Below the pieces are notes generated by a model. The model saw only the letters and a program-made list of their open reading frames with translations. It had not been told where the DNA came from and did no database searches. From NCBI GenBank assembly GCA_025056175.1, contig JANWWK010000056.1:1-64000 (forward strand): a stretch of 64,000 bases of DNA, given 5' to 3'. This DNA is from Anaerolineales bacterium (lineage in GTDB: Bacteria > Chloroflexota > Anaerolineae > Anaerolineales > Villigracilaceae). Shown here in pieces: positions 47,867 to 54,904 of this stretch (position 1 is its first letter; the number at the start of each line of letters is the position of its first letter). A program made the position numbers and the translations under genes.

Positions 47867-49188
47867 TTGACTGGGATGCCCTGACCACCGAAGCCGCCCA
47901 ACTGCTGAGCGGCTACCTGCAAATCCAATCGCTCAACCCGCCGGGCGATGAGCGCGCTGCCGCCGCGTTCCTGGCCGAACACTTGCGCTGGCGCGGCTTC
48001 GCGCCCAAAATCTACGAATCGGCCCCCCACCGCGCCAACCTGGTGGCGCGCCTGCCCGGAGACGGGACGAAAAAGCCCATTCTGCTCTACAACCACATGG
48101 ACGTGGTCGAAGCCGACCCCACCCGCTGGTCGCACGGCCCGTTCAGCGGTGACATCCGCGACGGGTACGTGTACGGGCGCGGCGCAATTGACATGAAGGG
48201 CATGGGCATCCTGCAACTCCTGGCGCTCGACCTGCTCCGCCAGACTCATCCCCAAAGAAGCCGCGACATCATCTTCTTCGCCGCCGCCGACGAGGAAAAG
48301 GGCGGCAAATTCGGCGCGCAGTGGATGATTGAACATCACTGGCCCGAACTCGAAGCCGAATACGTTTGGGACGAGGGCGGATTTGGCCTGCGCGATTTCT
48401 TTGGCCCGCAGCCGGTTTTTACGGTCTCGATAGCCGAGAAAAAAGACCTGTGGCTGAAGATGATTGCTCACGGCGACCCCGGTCACAGCGGTATGCCGCA
48501 CGAGAACAACGCCATCAACATTCTCTTGCGCGCACTCGACCGTCTTCGCAGCCTGGAAGCGGCTTATGAACTTCATCCCATCCCGCGCCGCATGTTCCGT
48601 GACCTGTCTGAGCGCATGCCTTTCCCCAAATCCTTCCTGCTCAAAAACCTGGACAACCCGCGCTTCTTCCGCCTGGCCCTGCCTGCGCTTACGGCCAATC
48701 ACACCATTGCCGCCATGCTCAAAGATACGATGAGCATCACCGTTTTGCAGGCCGGCGGCAAAGAGAACATCATCCCGGAACGCGCCGAAGCGACCCTTGA
48801 CCTGCGCCTGCTCCCCGACCGCGTCCCCGCCGAGGTGGTGGAAAAACTGAAGCGGCTGGTGGACGACCGGCGCATCGAGTTTCAAATCCTGCAAGCGCCC
48901 GAACCCGCCGCATCGTCGGACCCCGATTCGGAGTTCTTCCGCGTCCTCTCCGAGGTCTTGTTTGAACTCGTGCCAGATGGCCTCACCACTCCCATGCTCA
49001 GCCCCGGCACGACCGATTCGGCCTTCTTCCGGCAGAAGGGAGCGCAAAGTTACGGCCTGTTCCCCATCATCATCACTCCCGGCGAACTGGCGCGCTTCCA
49101 TGGGATAGACGAGCGCATCTCGCTCGACAATCTGCGGCTTGGACTGCAAATCACCTACCGCGTGCTGGAGACGATGACGCGGATGTAG
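47863..49188 (+). CDS. M20 family metallopeptidase
   Basis: 441 aa from the ATG at 47863, coupled by ATGA to the epimerase gene. Zinc and catalytic sites: LLYNHMDVVEAD, VYGRGAIDMKGMG, FFAAADEEKGGKFGA; the C-terminal LSPGTTDSAFFRQKG and TPGELARFHGIDERIS complete the fold. Similar to amidohydrolases and dipeptidases that release amino acids from short peptides. Last gene of the TetR-MFS-epimerase-peptidase run, so it probably cleaves the epimerised dipeptide. The stop codon TAG lies within a palindromic element. The long track ORFs on both strands here are shadows. Confidence 0.87.
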   Translation: MIDWDALTTEAAQLLSGYLQIQSLNPPGDERAAAAFLAEHLRWRGFAPKIYESAPHRANLVARLPGDGTKKPILLYNHMDVVEADPTRWSHGPFSGDIRDGYVYGRGAIDMKGMGILQLLALDLLRQTHPQRSRDIIFFAAADEEKGGKFGAQWMIEHHWPELEAEYVWDEGGFGLRDFFGPQPVFTVSIAEKKDLWLKMIAHGDPGHSGMPHENNAINILLRALDRLRSLEAAYELHPIPRRMFRDLSERMPFPKSFLLKNLDNPRFFRLALPALTANHTIAAMLKDTMSITVLQAGGKENIIPERAEATLDLRLLPDRVPAEVVEKLKRLVDDRRIEFQILQAPEPAASSDPDSEFFRVLSEVLFELVPDGLTTPMLSPGTTDSAFFRQKGAQSYGLFPIIITPGELARFHGIDERISLDNLRLGLQITYRVLETMTRM

Positions 49189-49212
49189 CGCAAATCGGAG
49201 ACTTGCGCTACA
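49184..49212. repeat. 29-bp palindromic REP-like element, copy 3, overlapping a stop codon
   Basis: TGTAGCGCAA...TTGCGCTACA around a 9-base loop (ATCGGAGAC). It has the same length and plan as the copies at 7321 and 11007, with a compensated change at one stem pair (A-T for G-C). The TAG stop of the M20 gene is formed inside the left arm. Confidence 0.75.
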
Positions 49213-49237
49213 AATTTTCAAGAAAATGAGGCAACTT

Positions 49238-49801
49238 ATGCTGGAACGACTCTCCAAAACCCTGCATTCCTTTGCCAGAGGCTGGCTGGTGCTAGTCTTG
49301 CTCGCGCTGACGCTCTCGTTCGAGGGCTTCATCTTCCCCGCTCTCGACCAGGCGATAACCGCCGGGGGCGCCGGCCCGCTCGATTTGCTGTTCTTCTACA
49401 CCCCGCAGCAGGCGTATGAAAGGATAGCCGCCTACGGCCCGGCCGGCCGCGCCGCCTACCGCCTGACCGAACTGACCGCCGATGTTCTCTACCCTACCGT
49501 GTACAGCCTGTTTTTGGGCCTGCTGCTCTCCTGGCTGTTTCAGCGCGGCTTCCCGGCGCAGACCCGCATTCAGCGCTGGAACGTGATTCCGCTGGGCGCG
49601 TGGCTGTTCGATTTGCTCGAAAACCTCGGTATCGTCACCCTGCTCACCATCTATCCCGCTGCGCCCATCGGGCTGGCCTGGGTCACGGCGGTCTTTACGA
49701 TGATGAAGTGGTGTTTTGTGGGTATCAGTTTTGGCCTGGCTCTCGTTGGGGCGGCAGCGGCGATTTGGAAGGCTGTCACGCGTTCGTTTACAGTGGTCTA
49801 G
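49238..49801 (+). CDS. Membrane protein of unknown function, 187 aa
   Basis: Four hydrophobic stretches (WLVLVLLALTLSFEGFIFPAL, LYPTVYSLFLGLLLSWLFQRGF, VIPLGAWLFDLLENLGIVTLLTIY, WVTAVFTMMKWCFVGISFGLALVGAAAAIW) mark an integral membrane protein. I prefer the ATG at 49238 (MLERLSKTLH), with GAGG 8 bases upstream, to the track ATG at 49226. Helix 3 (LFDLLENLGIVTLL) recalls FDFSENSLILGAL in the extra domain of the MFS gene four genes upstream, which hints at a shared family. Its function is unknown. Confidence 0.6.
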   Translation: MLERLSKTLHSFARGWLVLVLLALTLSFEGFIFPALDQAITAGGAGPLDLLFFYTPQQAYERIAAYGPAGRAAYRLTELTADVLYPTVYSLFLGLLLSWLFQRGFPAQTRIQRWNVIPLGAWLFDLLENLGIVTLLTIYPAAPIGLAWVTAVFTMMKWCFVGISFGLALVGAAAAIWKAVTRSFTVV

Positions 49802-49867
49802 ATTCTAACCCTTCCTGGATGACTTGGACAACCATGGCTGGTAGTAAATTCTCTCCTGAAGGTCATC

Positions 49868-50422
49868 TCACCTGCGGGACGGTTTCATCCAGGGCGGGTC
49901 GAGCCGCGCCACCTCGGCATAGACCGGGCAATCGGGCGAGTGCGCCCCCGGCAGGTAGCCGGTGCTCATCAGGAACTCGTTCACAATCTCGCCGCCGGTA
50001 AAGACGAAAGTTTTTTTGAACAATTTCGTCCACGCCTCCTTCGTCAGCGGGTGGTGCGCGTCCAGCCAGCCCCGGAACGAGCCATAGTGCGGGTACAGCG
50101 CCAAAATCCGGCGCGCGTTTTCGATGGCCGCATTCACCTTCAGCCGGTTGCGGATGATACCGGGGTCGGCCAACAGCCGGGCGCGCTCGGCCTCGCCGTA
50201 ACCGGCCACCGTTGGCAGGTCGAAATTATCGTAGGCGCGCCGGAAATTCTCCGCTTTTTTGAGAATCGTAATCCACGACAACCCGGCCTGATTGATTTCC
50301 AGCACCAGCCGCTCGAACAGCAGGTTGTCATCGGTCAGCGGGAAGCCGTACTGCGTGGCGTGGTAAGCGTGGTTGAAGGTATCTTCGGGGTGCGCGTTGC
50401 AGTAATCGCAGTAAGTGGTCAT
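49868..50422 (-). CDS. tag: DNA-3-methyladenine glycosylase I
   Basis: Excises 3-methyladenine from alkylated DNA. YCDYCNAHPEDTFNHAYHATQYGFPLTDDNLLFERLVLEINQAGLSWITILKKAENFRRAYDNFD contains the typical Tag residues, and NAAIENARRILALYPHYGSFRGWLDAHHPLTKEAWTKLFKKTFVFTGGEIVNEFLMSTGYLPGAHSPDCPVYAEV the conserved second half with the His/Cys zinc-binding residues. 184 aa is normal. Its start overlaps the stop of the nucleotidyltransferase gene (ATGA), so the two are translationally coupled. Confidence 0.93.
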   Translation of the reverse strand: MTTYCDYCNAHPEDTFNHAYHATQYGFPLTDDNLLFERLVLEINQAGLSWITILKKAENFRRAYDNFDLPTVAGYGEAERARLLADPGIIRNRLKVNAAIENARRILALYPHYGSFRGWLDAHHPLTKEAWTKLFKKTFVFTGGEIVNEFLMSTGYLPGAHSPDCPVYAEVARLDPPWMKPSRR

Positions 50423-51204
50423 TCCAGCAAATCTTCCAGTCTTTGATAAATGGGGATGGATTTTTCACCCGCCCAGGCCTCGATTCCCTCCCAGAACCGG
50501 TCGGCGGCCCGGGCAATTTGCGCGGGACTCTCCAGCCTGCCGCTGGTTACCAGTTCACAGAATTGGTCATAGCCTGAAGGTTTATCCGCTAAAACCCGGC
50601 TCTCGCTGAACATCGTCGCGGACGAAGTGTACAACGTCCGGTTCGCCAGCCCAATCAGGTACGCGCCGTATTGCGCCATCTCTACCGCCAGCGCGGACAG
50701 GTTTTCCGTTTCCCCGCTCGCCGCCGCATTGCGGATTTTGCCCAGGAACTCGTACAACTCCCCAACGATGACCCCGCGAATCAAGTCGTCGTACTCCTCG
50801 TCGGCGTGGTCGAAAACGTAGCCCTTGAGCGACTCGAAAAAACGAGTCGGGTCATACAGCGGAAGGATGTTCACGCAAGACCCGTGCGTGAGCGGCCAGA
50901 ACTCATCCAACTCGGCGGCCCAGGCAGTTAAAACCTCCGGGCTTTGGACGTTGACCTCGGCCTTCCAGTCGCCTTCCGACCATTCGTAATCCTCGTCAAT
51001 GCCCTCGCCGCGCACCACGCAGTACATCTCGATGTCGCTGAATGGCCCATCGGTGCCGCGCGCCAGCGAGCCGTACAGACCAATCGCCAACACGTCGAAA
51101 TGCGCCCGGAATGTTTCGGCAATTGCGCGGGCGCGGGACATTCTTTCAGCATGGGAGCAGGGTTGGGGGCCGGGCATAGGGTTTTTCGTGGCGTGATTTG
51201 CCAA
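50419..51204 (-). CDS. Kanamycin nucleotidyltransferase (ANT(4')-like) family protein
   Basis: 261 aa (or 253 from Met at 51180). VLAIGLYGSLARGTDGPFSDIEMYCVV is the nucleotidyltransferase core with GS and DxE metal residues. SEGDWKAEVNV, DEFWPLTHGSCVNILPLYD, IVGELYEFLGKIRNA and KPSGYDQFCELVTSGRL parallel the ANT(4')-Ia enzyme of staphylococci along nearly all of its length, including the C-terminal helical domain. ANT(4') transfers AMP to an aminoglycoside hydroxyl. In a non-producer environment the natural substrate may differ, so resistance is not established. It overlaps the tag gene by 4 bases and follows an aminotransferase by 6. Confidence 0.85.
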   Translation of the reverse strand: MANHATKNPMPGPQPCSHAERMSRARAIAETFRAHFDVLAIGLYGSLARGTDGPFSDIEMYCVVRGEGIDEDYEWSEGDWKAEVNVQSPEVLTAWAAELDEFWPLTHGSCVNILPLYDPTRFFESLKGYVFDHADEEYDDLIRGVIVGELYEFLGKIRNAAASGETENLSALAVEMAQYGAYLIGLANRTLYTSSATMFSESRVLADKPSGYDQFCELVTSGRLESPAQIARAADRFWEGIEAWAGEKSIPIYQRLEDLLE

Positions 51205-51210
51205 ATCGCG

Positions 51211-52344
51211 TTACTGACCCAAAAATTCATCCAACCGCGCCAGCGCTTCGGGCATATTTTTGCGCGCAAAGCCCAGGCGAAAATGGTGGTTGAGCGCAGT
51301 CGAGACAGGGTTGCCGGGGTGGTCGTACAGCGTTCCGGGCAGCAGCAACACGCCGCTTTCGTGGACGAGTTCATCGCAGAAGGTTTCCACCTTGCCGGAG
51401 AGCAGTTTGGGGAAACCGATTGGCCCGGCGTGGGGGCGCACCCACAAAAAACGGTCGCTGTGGCGGGCGAAAAAGTCATCGAGCAGGGCCAGGTTGCGGT
51501 GAATTATCCCCAAATTGCGGGCTGTCAGTTCTTTCCGATGGCGCAGGGCCAGTTCGGCCAGGAATTCGCTCGGCGCGCTGTTGCAGATGGTGGTGTAATC
51601 TTTGAGCGCGGCCATTTTTTGATAGATGCTTTCGTTGCGCGTGGCAACCCAGCCGATGCGCAGCCCGGCCAACCCGTAGGTTTTGGACATCACCCCCAGC
51701 GAGACGAAGTTTGGGTGCAGGTCACAGGCGGCGGGCAGGCGGTCTTGCGGGTCGTATTCCAGTTCGCGGTAGACTTCGTCAGAGAAGAGCAAAATGCCCC
51801 TCTCGCGGCAGACAAGCTCCAGCCGGGTCTGTTCCGCGCGGGACATTAACCAGCCGGTGGGATTGTGCGGGGTGTTGACCACAATCAGGCGGGTATCAGG
51901 CCGAATTATTCTTTCCAATTCATCGAAATCGAGCGCCCAATTGTTTTCCGCGCGCGCTTCCCAATACGAGATTTCCGCGCCCAGGCTCCTGGCAATCTCG
52001 AACAGCGATTGGTAGCACGGCCAGTGGACGATGACGTGGTCGCCGGGCTGGAGCGCGGCCTGCATGAACAGGGTGATGGCTTCCTGCGCGCCCGCGTGGA
52101 CGAGAACGTGTTCGGGGGCGATGGTTTCGTAGATGTTGGCAATTTCCCGCCGCAGAGAGGGCGCGCCGAGCGATTCGGTGTAGCCCAGCCAGTGGTTTTT
52201 GAAGGCCGTCTCCGCACCGGGTTCGAGGGCCAGCAACTCGGCAATCGTCAGCGATTCGCAGTCGGAACTGCACAACAGGTAGCGGGCGCTGAATTCGTAG
52301 CGGGCAAAGTAGCGCTCAAGGAGGAAGGGGGATGGGAGGAGCAT
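51211..52344 (-). CDS. PLP-dependent aminotransferase, class I/II
   Basis: 377 aa from MLLPSPFLLERYFARYEF (52344); the track start lies 43 codons upstream in AT-rich island DNA and is not supported. HAGAQEAITLFMQAALQPGDHVIVHWPCYQSLFEIA, VNTPHNPTGWLMS and ILLFSDEVYRELEY give the fold type I features, and MSKTYGLAGLRIGW holds the PLP lysine. The substrate is not evident. It stands at the left border of the accessory island; with the nucleotidyltransferase and tag genes it forms a three-gene run in one direction. Confidence 0.87.
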   Translation of the reverse strand: MLLPSPFLLERYFARYEFSARYLLCSSDCESLTIAELLALEPGAETAFKNHWLGYTESLGAPSLRREIANIYETIAPEHVLVHAGAQEAITLFMQAALQPGDHVIVHWPCYQSLFEIARSLGAEISYWEARAENNWALDFDELERIIRPDTRLIVVNTPHNPTGWLMSRAEQTRLELVCRERGILLFSDEVYRELEYDPQDRLPAACDLHPNFVSLGVMSKTYGLAGLRIGWVATRNESIYQKMAALKDYTTICNSAPSEFLAELALRHRKELTARNLGIIHRNLALLDDFFARHSDRFLWVRPHAGPIGFPKLLSGKVETFCDELVHESGVLLLPGTLYDHPGNPVSTALNHHFRLGFARKNMPEALARLDEFLGQ

Positions 52345-52387
52345 GGTAATTGGTGAGTGGTAGTTGGCTTGCTTTTTAGGCGCAACG

Positions 52388-52848
52388 TTACCTGAAAGTA
52401 GCCGCGCTGACGATAGAAAAAATATCTGCTCCATCGCGGATTTTTTGAAACAAATCAAGGTTGATTGTTCCACTTGGGTAGTTGGTTTTTTCTTGAATCA
52501 TAATCAGTTCAGTCAGTACCAGCAAAACTCTACGGAATATTCGCCATACTGGCTGAGCTTCTGAAATCGGGTTACATCAGAAGGCTTAAAAATCTGCAAA
52601 GACGGCGGGAATGTATCGGCTGGGGCAACTTTCAGGATAATATTTTGAATAATATGGTCAACCAGCGTATTTGTAAGCGTCAGATTGCCTGTTCGTTTTG
52701 CAAATAAGTCCACAACCAGATGAATATGCTTGGGTGTTCTTAATCTTTTGTTTGGTTCACGATATTTGACAATAAAATCATAAGGAGACTTGCTGCCACG
52801 TTCAACATGGATTTCAACCTGGTTGGAAGTAGTATAGACGATTGGCAT
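52388..52848 (-). CDS. Unknown protein of the XRE/Dam island, split by a frameshift
   Basis: The track shows a 111-aa ORF (52513-52848, ending SVEFCWY). Adding one T to the run in GAGTTTTGCTGG (plus strand A-run at 52524-52527) continues it as SVEFLLVLTELIMIQEKTN, then DLFQKIRDGADIFSIVSAATFR and a stop at 52388, giving about 155 aa. The continuation is well-formed helix and AT-rich like the rest of the island. I do not recognise the family: it has a beta-rich start (VYTTSNQVEIHVERG) and KYREPNKRLRTPKHIHLVVDLFAKR. No PD-(D/E)xK or other nuclease motif is certain. It follows the XRE gene by 6 bases, so the two share a transcript. It may be the third component of a methylase-linked system. Confidence 0.55.
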
Positions 52849-52854
52849 TTTTAC

Positions 52855-53073
52855 TCAGTTCTGGTTGGATGACAGGAAATGTGAAATGGGCTTGCCGTAA
52901 AGTTTCGCAAATGCTTCAAGTTCAAAAATATCCAGGCGGCGCTTACCTGTTTCACAGCGCGAAACATAAGATTGAGTCTTATGCAGTTTTTCGGCAACTT
53001 CGCCTTGACTCAATCCTAGCGTCTCACGTAGTTCACGAAGTTTGGCGGCAATTTGATTATTCGTGTCGCTCAT
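52855..53073 (-). CDS. XRE-type helix-turn-helix regulator (controller-like)
   Basis: 72 aa, almost all a lambda-repressor-like domain: KLRELRETLGLSQGEVAEKLHKTQSYVSRCETGKRRLDIFELEAFAKLYGK, with recognition helix TQSYVSRCETG. Small proteins of this size next to a methylase gene are typical C (controller) proteins of restriction-modification systems. Its promoter region contains the same 7-5-7 inverted repeat found at the methylase promoter, 10 bases before the ATG, so autoregulation and control of the methylase are likely. It is co-transcribed with the frameshifted downstream gene. Confidence 0.85.
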   Translation of the reverse strand: MSDTNNQIAAKLRELRETLGLSQGEVAEKLHKTQSYVSRCETGKRRLDIFELEAFAKLYGKPISHFLSSNQN

Positions 53074-53082
53074 GGCAAGACC

Positions 53083-53101
53083 TTATGCAAAAACTGCATA
53101 A
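53083..53101 (-). promoter_or_regulatory. Controller operator upstream of the XRE gene
   Basis: TTATGCA-N5-TGCATAA, a perfect 7-bp inverted repeat, lies 10 bases before the XRE start. The same geometry occurs at 54057-54075. Confidence 0.65.
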
Positions 53102-53104
53102 ATA

Positions 53105-53134
53105 AAAAATCGCCCCTTATAAGGAGCGATTTTT
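53105..53134. terminator. Terminator behind the Dam methylase gene
   Basis: AAAAATCGCCCCTTA and TAAGGAGCGATTTTT form a 15-bp stem with one mismatch; the A and T tracts at both ends would let it work in either direction. It is 25 bases behind the methylase stop. Confidence 0.7.
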
Positions 53135-53158
53135 GAGAACGGTGATAAGTCAGGTATT

Positions 53159-54043
53159 TTACGGCGCATAATTGATAACCACCAATTCGCTAATTTTTCC
53201 GCGCTTTTCTGGATTTGAATTAATGGCGCGAGAGGCCTTTACTTCGATACAAGTGAAGTCTTTGTACAAGTCTAGAACAGGTTTTACCCAAGAATTACTC
53301 AACATCACTTTACAGCCGCGACTATCTAATTGACGAAAAAGCGCAGCAAGTTCTATCTGTTCTCGCTCACCAAACGATTTTTCGGTGTAACTTGTAAAAC
53401 TAGATGTTTTCGATACGGGCGCATAGGGCGGGTCGAAATAAATAAAATCACCCGCTTGCGCCCAATTTAATGTGTCTTTAAAGTCACATGCAGCCAGTTC
53501 AACATCTTGCAAAGCCTGGCTTGCTGTTACCAACTCGTCAACGTCAAAAATCGCAGGGTCTTTGTAACTTCCCATTGGCACGTTAAATTGACCAGAACGA
53601 TTAACGCGATATAAACCATTAAAACAAGTTTTGTTGAGATAAATAAAACGCGCCGCTCTTTCAATATCTGTAAGTCTGCCGGGGCGTAGAGAACGGATTT
53701 GATAGTAATACTCTTTATTGTGACTTTTACGATGCGCTGCAAGGAGCTCTATCAATGCTCTTACATCGTCACGGACAATGCGATAAGTATTAATCAATTC
53801 TGCATTGCTATCTGTAATTCTGGCAGAGGTAAAACTAAGTTTTCCTTTTTCTCGCAGGCTAAAAATATGCCAATATACGGCAGCGCTTCCTGCAAATGGC
53901 TCGCAATATCGAGAAAAATCTTTAGGAAAAAAGTCAGTCAGTTGATCTATTAACTGGCTTTTCCCGCCCGCCCATTTTAGGAATGGTTTAGGAAAAATTC
54001 GTTTGGTCTGAATTTCAAATAATAAAGGCTGGTTGATTAACAT
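53159..54043 (-). CDS. Dam-family DNA adenine N6-methyltransferase
   Basis: 294 aa from MLINQPLLFEIQ at 54043. FLKWAGGKSQLIDQLTDFFP is AdoMet motif I of the D12/Dam class, CEPFAGSAAVYWHIFS follows, the region between (NAELINTYRIVRDDVRALIELL...YYYQIRS...RAARFIYLNKTCFNGLYRVNRSGQFNVPMG) is the conserved target-recognition part, and GDFIYFDPPYAPVSKTSSFTSY contains the DPPY catalytic motif. It methylates adenine, probably in GATC or a related short site. DNA is AT-rich compared with the flanking genes. The gene has its own promoter with a controller-type operator; no cognate restriction enzyme is recognised. Confidence 0.92.
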   Translation of the reverse strand: MLINQPLLFEIQTKRIFPKPFLKWAGGKSQLIDQLTDFFPKDFSRYCEPFAGSAAVYWHIFSLREKGKLSFTSARITDSNAELINTYRIVRDDVRALIELLAAHRKSHNKEYYYQIRSLRPGRLTDIERAARFIYLNKTCFNGLYRVNRSGQFNVPMGSYKDPAIFDVDELVTASQALQDVELAACDFKDTLNWAQAGDFIYFDPPYAPVSKTSSFTSYTEKSFGEREQIELAALFRQLDSRGCKVMLSNSWVKPVLDLYKDFTCIEVKASRAINSNPEKRGKISELVVINYAP

Positions 54044-54056
54044 ATCACTGCCTGTT

Positions 54057-54092
54057 TTATGCAATTATCGCATAAAGCCTGTTTTCTTACAA
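54057..54092 (-). promoter_or_regulatory. Promoter with controller operator upstream of the methylase gene
   Basis: On the minus strand TTGTAA, 17 bases and GATAAT form a promoter. The -10 box lies within TTATGCA-N5-CGCATAA (54057-54075), the same 7-5-7 site as at the XRE gene with one changed base. It ends 13 bases before the start codon. A regulator bound here would block transcription. Confidence 0.65.
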
Positions 54093-54276
54093 ACGCTAAA
54101 TTGTCGAAGAGGGCAAGTCAACGGTTGGCTTCATCGGCGGGCGGGGGACTTGGCGGGAAAAAGCCAAAGGGCGAACCCGCCAAAGGCGCCGAATCCCCTC
54201 GAGCGGGGCGAACGCCCCCGCCCGTCTGGGTGCAAGCGGTGTTGGACGCGTTTTGAGGTACCAGAACCTATGCCCT

Positions 54277-54588
54277 TTACTGTTGTGCTTGCTGACCAGA
54301 CGATTTTTGATGCCTTACATGTGCTTCCATATATGCTCGAAGTAAGGAATTTATGCGCGTTTGATAGCCGCGCCCTTGCGACTTGAACCACGTCAAGACA
54401 TCCTGGTCAACCCGAATTGTTAACTGGGCTTTATTCTTTTTCACTTTCAAACCGCGCTTGACTACGGCTTTTGCAAACATTTCTGGAGTTAATTCGGGAA
54501 TATCGGACAAATCAATATTCTCATCATCCATTGCTTCAAGCCGTTCCCAATCAGTTTGAGATTTGTTGGAAATAGTAGATTTGCTCAT
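54277..54588 (-). CDS. brnA: BrnA family antitoxin
   Basis: 103 aa. The N-terminal part is acidic (MDDENIDLSDIPELTPEMFAKAVVKRG), and the C-terminal half is a ribbon-helix-helix: QLTIRVDQDVLTWFKSQGRGYQTRINSLLRAYMEAHVRHQK, the usual DNA-binding and dimer part of BrnA. Its start lies 38 bases inside the toxin gene, the usual overlap of BrnT-BrnA pairs. BrnA neutralises the toxin and represses the shared promoter. Low GC, as in the surrounding island. Confidence 0.88.
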   Translation of the reverse strand: MSKSTISNKSQTDWERLEAMDDENIDLSDIPELTPEMFAKAVVKRGLKVKKNKAQLTIRVDQDVLTWFKSQGRGYQTRINSLLRAYMEAHVRHQKSSGQQAQQ

Positions 54589-54826
54589 TTTTTGTCGCTT
54601 TTCTTGCCGAGATGATACGGATATTTTCGCCGCGTTCCGTATAGACTACGACAACAACCGTGCTTCTCAAGATGCCGATAACAATAAAACGGTTTTCGCC
54701 ATCGTCGAAACGCTCATCTGGGATGGTCACTATATCGCCGTCAAAGATTTCTTCGACATCGAGAAAATCAATACCATGCTTTTTGATATTGATTTGGCGT
54801 TTTTGCTCATCCCATTCGTAACTCAT
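54551..54826 (-). CDS. brnT: BrnT family ribonuclease toxin
   Basis: 91 aa; BrnT is a RelE-like ribonuclease that blocks translation when free. SYEWDEQKRQINIKKHGIDFLDVEEIFDGDIVTIPDERFDDGENRFIVIGILRSTVVVVVYTERGENIRIISARKATKNE is a complete match to the family, with the conserved WDexKrxxNxxKHGidF start and the RiISARkAt end. It is the first gene of the pair, under a TTGACG-17-TACAAT promoter. Confidence 0.9.
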   Translation of the reverse strand: MSYEWDEQKRQINIKKHGIDFLDVEEIFDGDIVTIPDERFDDGENRFIVIGILRSTVVVVVYTERGENIRIISARKATKNEQIYYFQQISN

Positions 54827-54832
54827 ATTTAT

Positions 54833-54861
54833 ATTGTAAGTATTATGTGTAGTTACGTCAA
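54833..54861 (-). promoter_or_regulatory. Promoter of the brnT-brnA operon
   Basis: Minus strand TTGACG, a 17-base spacer and TACAAT end 6 bases before the brnT start, so the leader is extremely short. AT-rich flanks fit an operator for the BrnA ribbon-helix-helix protein, but no clear palindrome is seen. Confidence 0.6.
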
Positions 54862-54904
54862 CTAATTGCGCCGAAAAATCGCCCCAATGGTTTGTAAAGG
54901 TTCG

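Noticed and set aside
47191-49332. Long minus-strand ORF of 713 aa opposite the epimerase and M20 genes
   Set aside because: It is a shadow: the plus strand here holds complete, motif-rich enzymes with ATGA coupling, while this frame has no recognisable motif.
52388-52848. Naming the third island protein a restriction endonuclease
   Set aside because: Position suggests it, but no PD-(D/E)xK, HNH or GIY motif is evident, so only unknown function is claimed.
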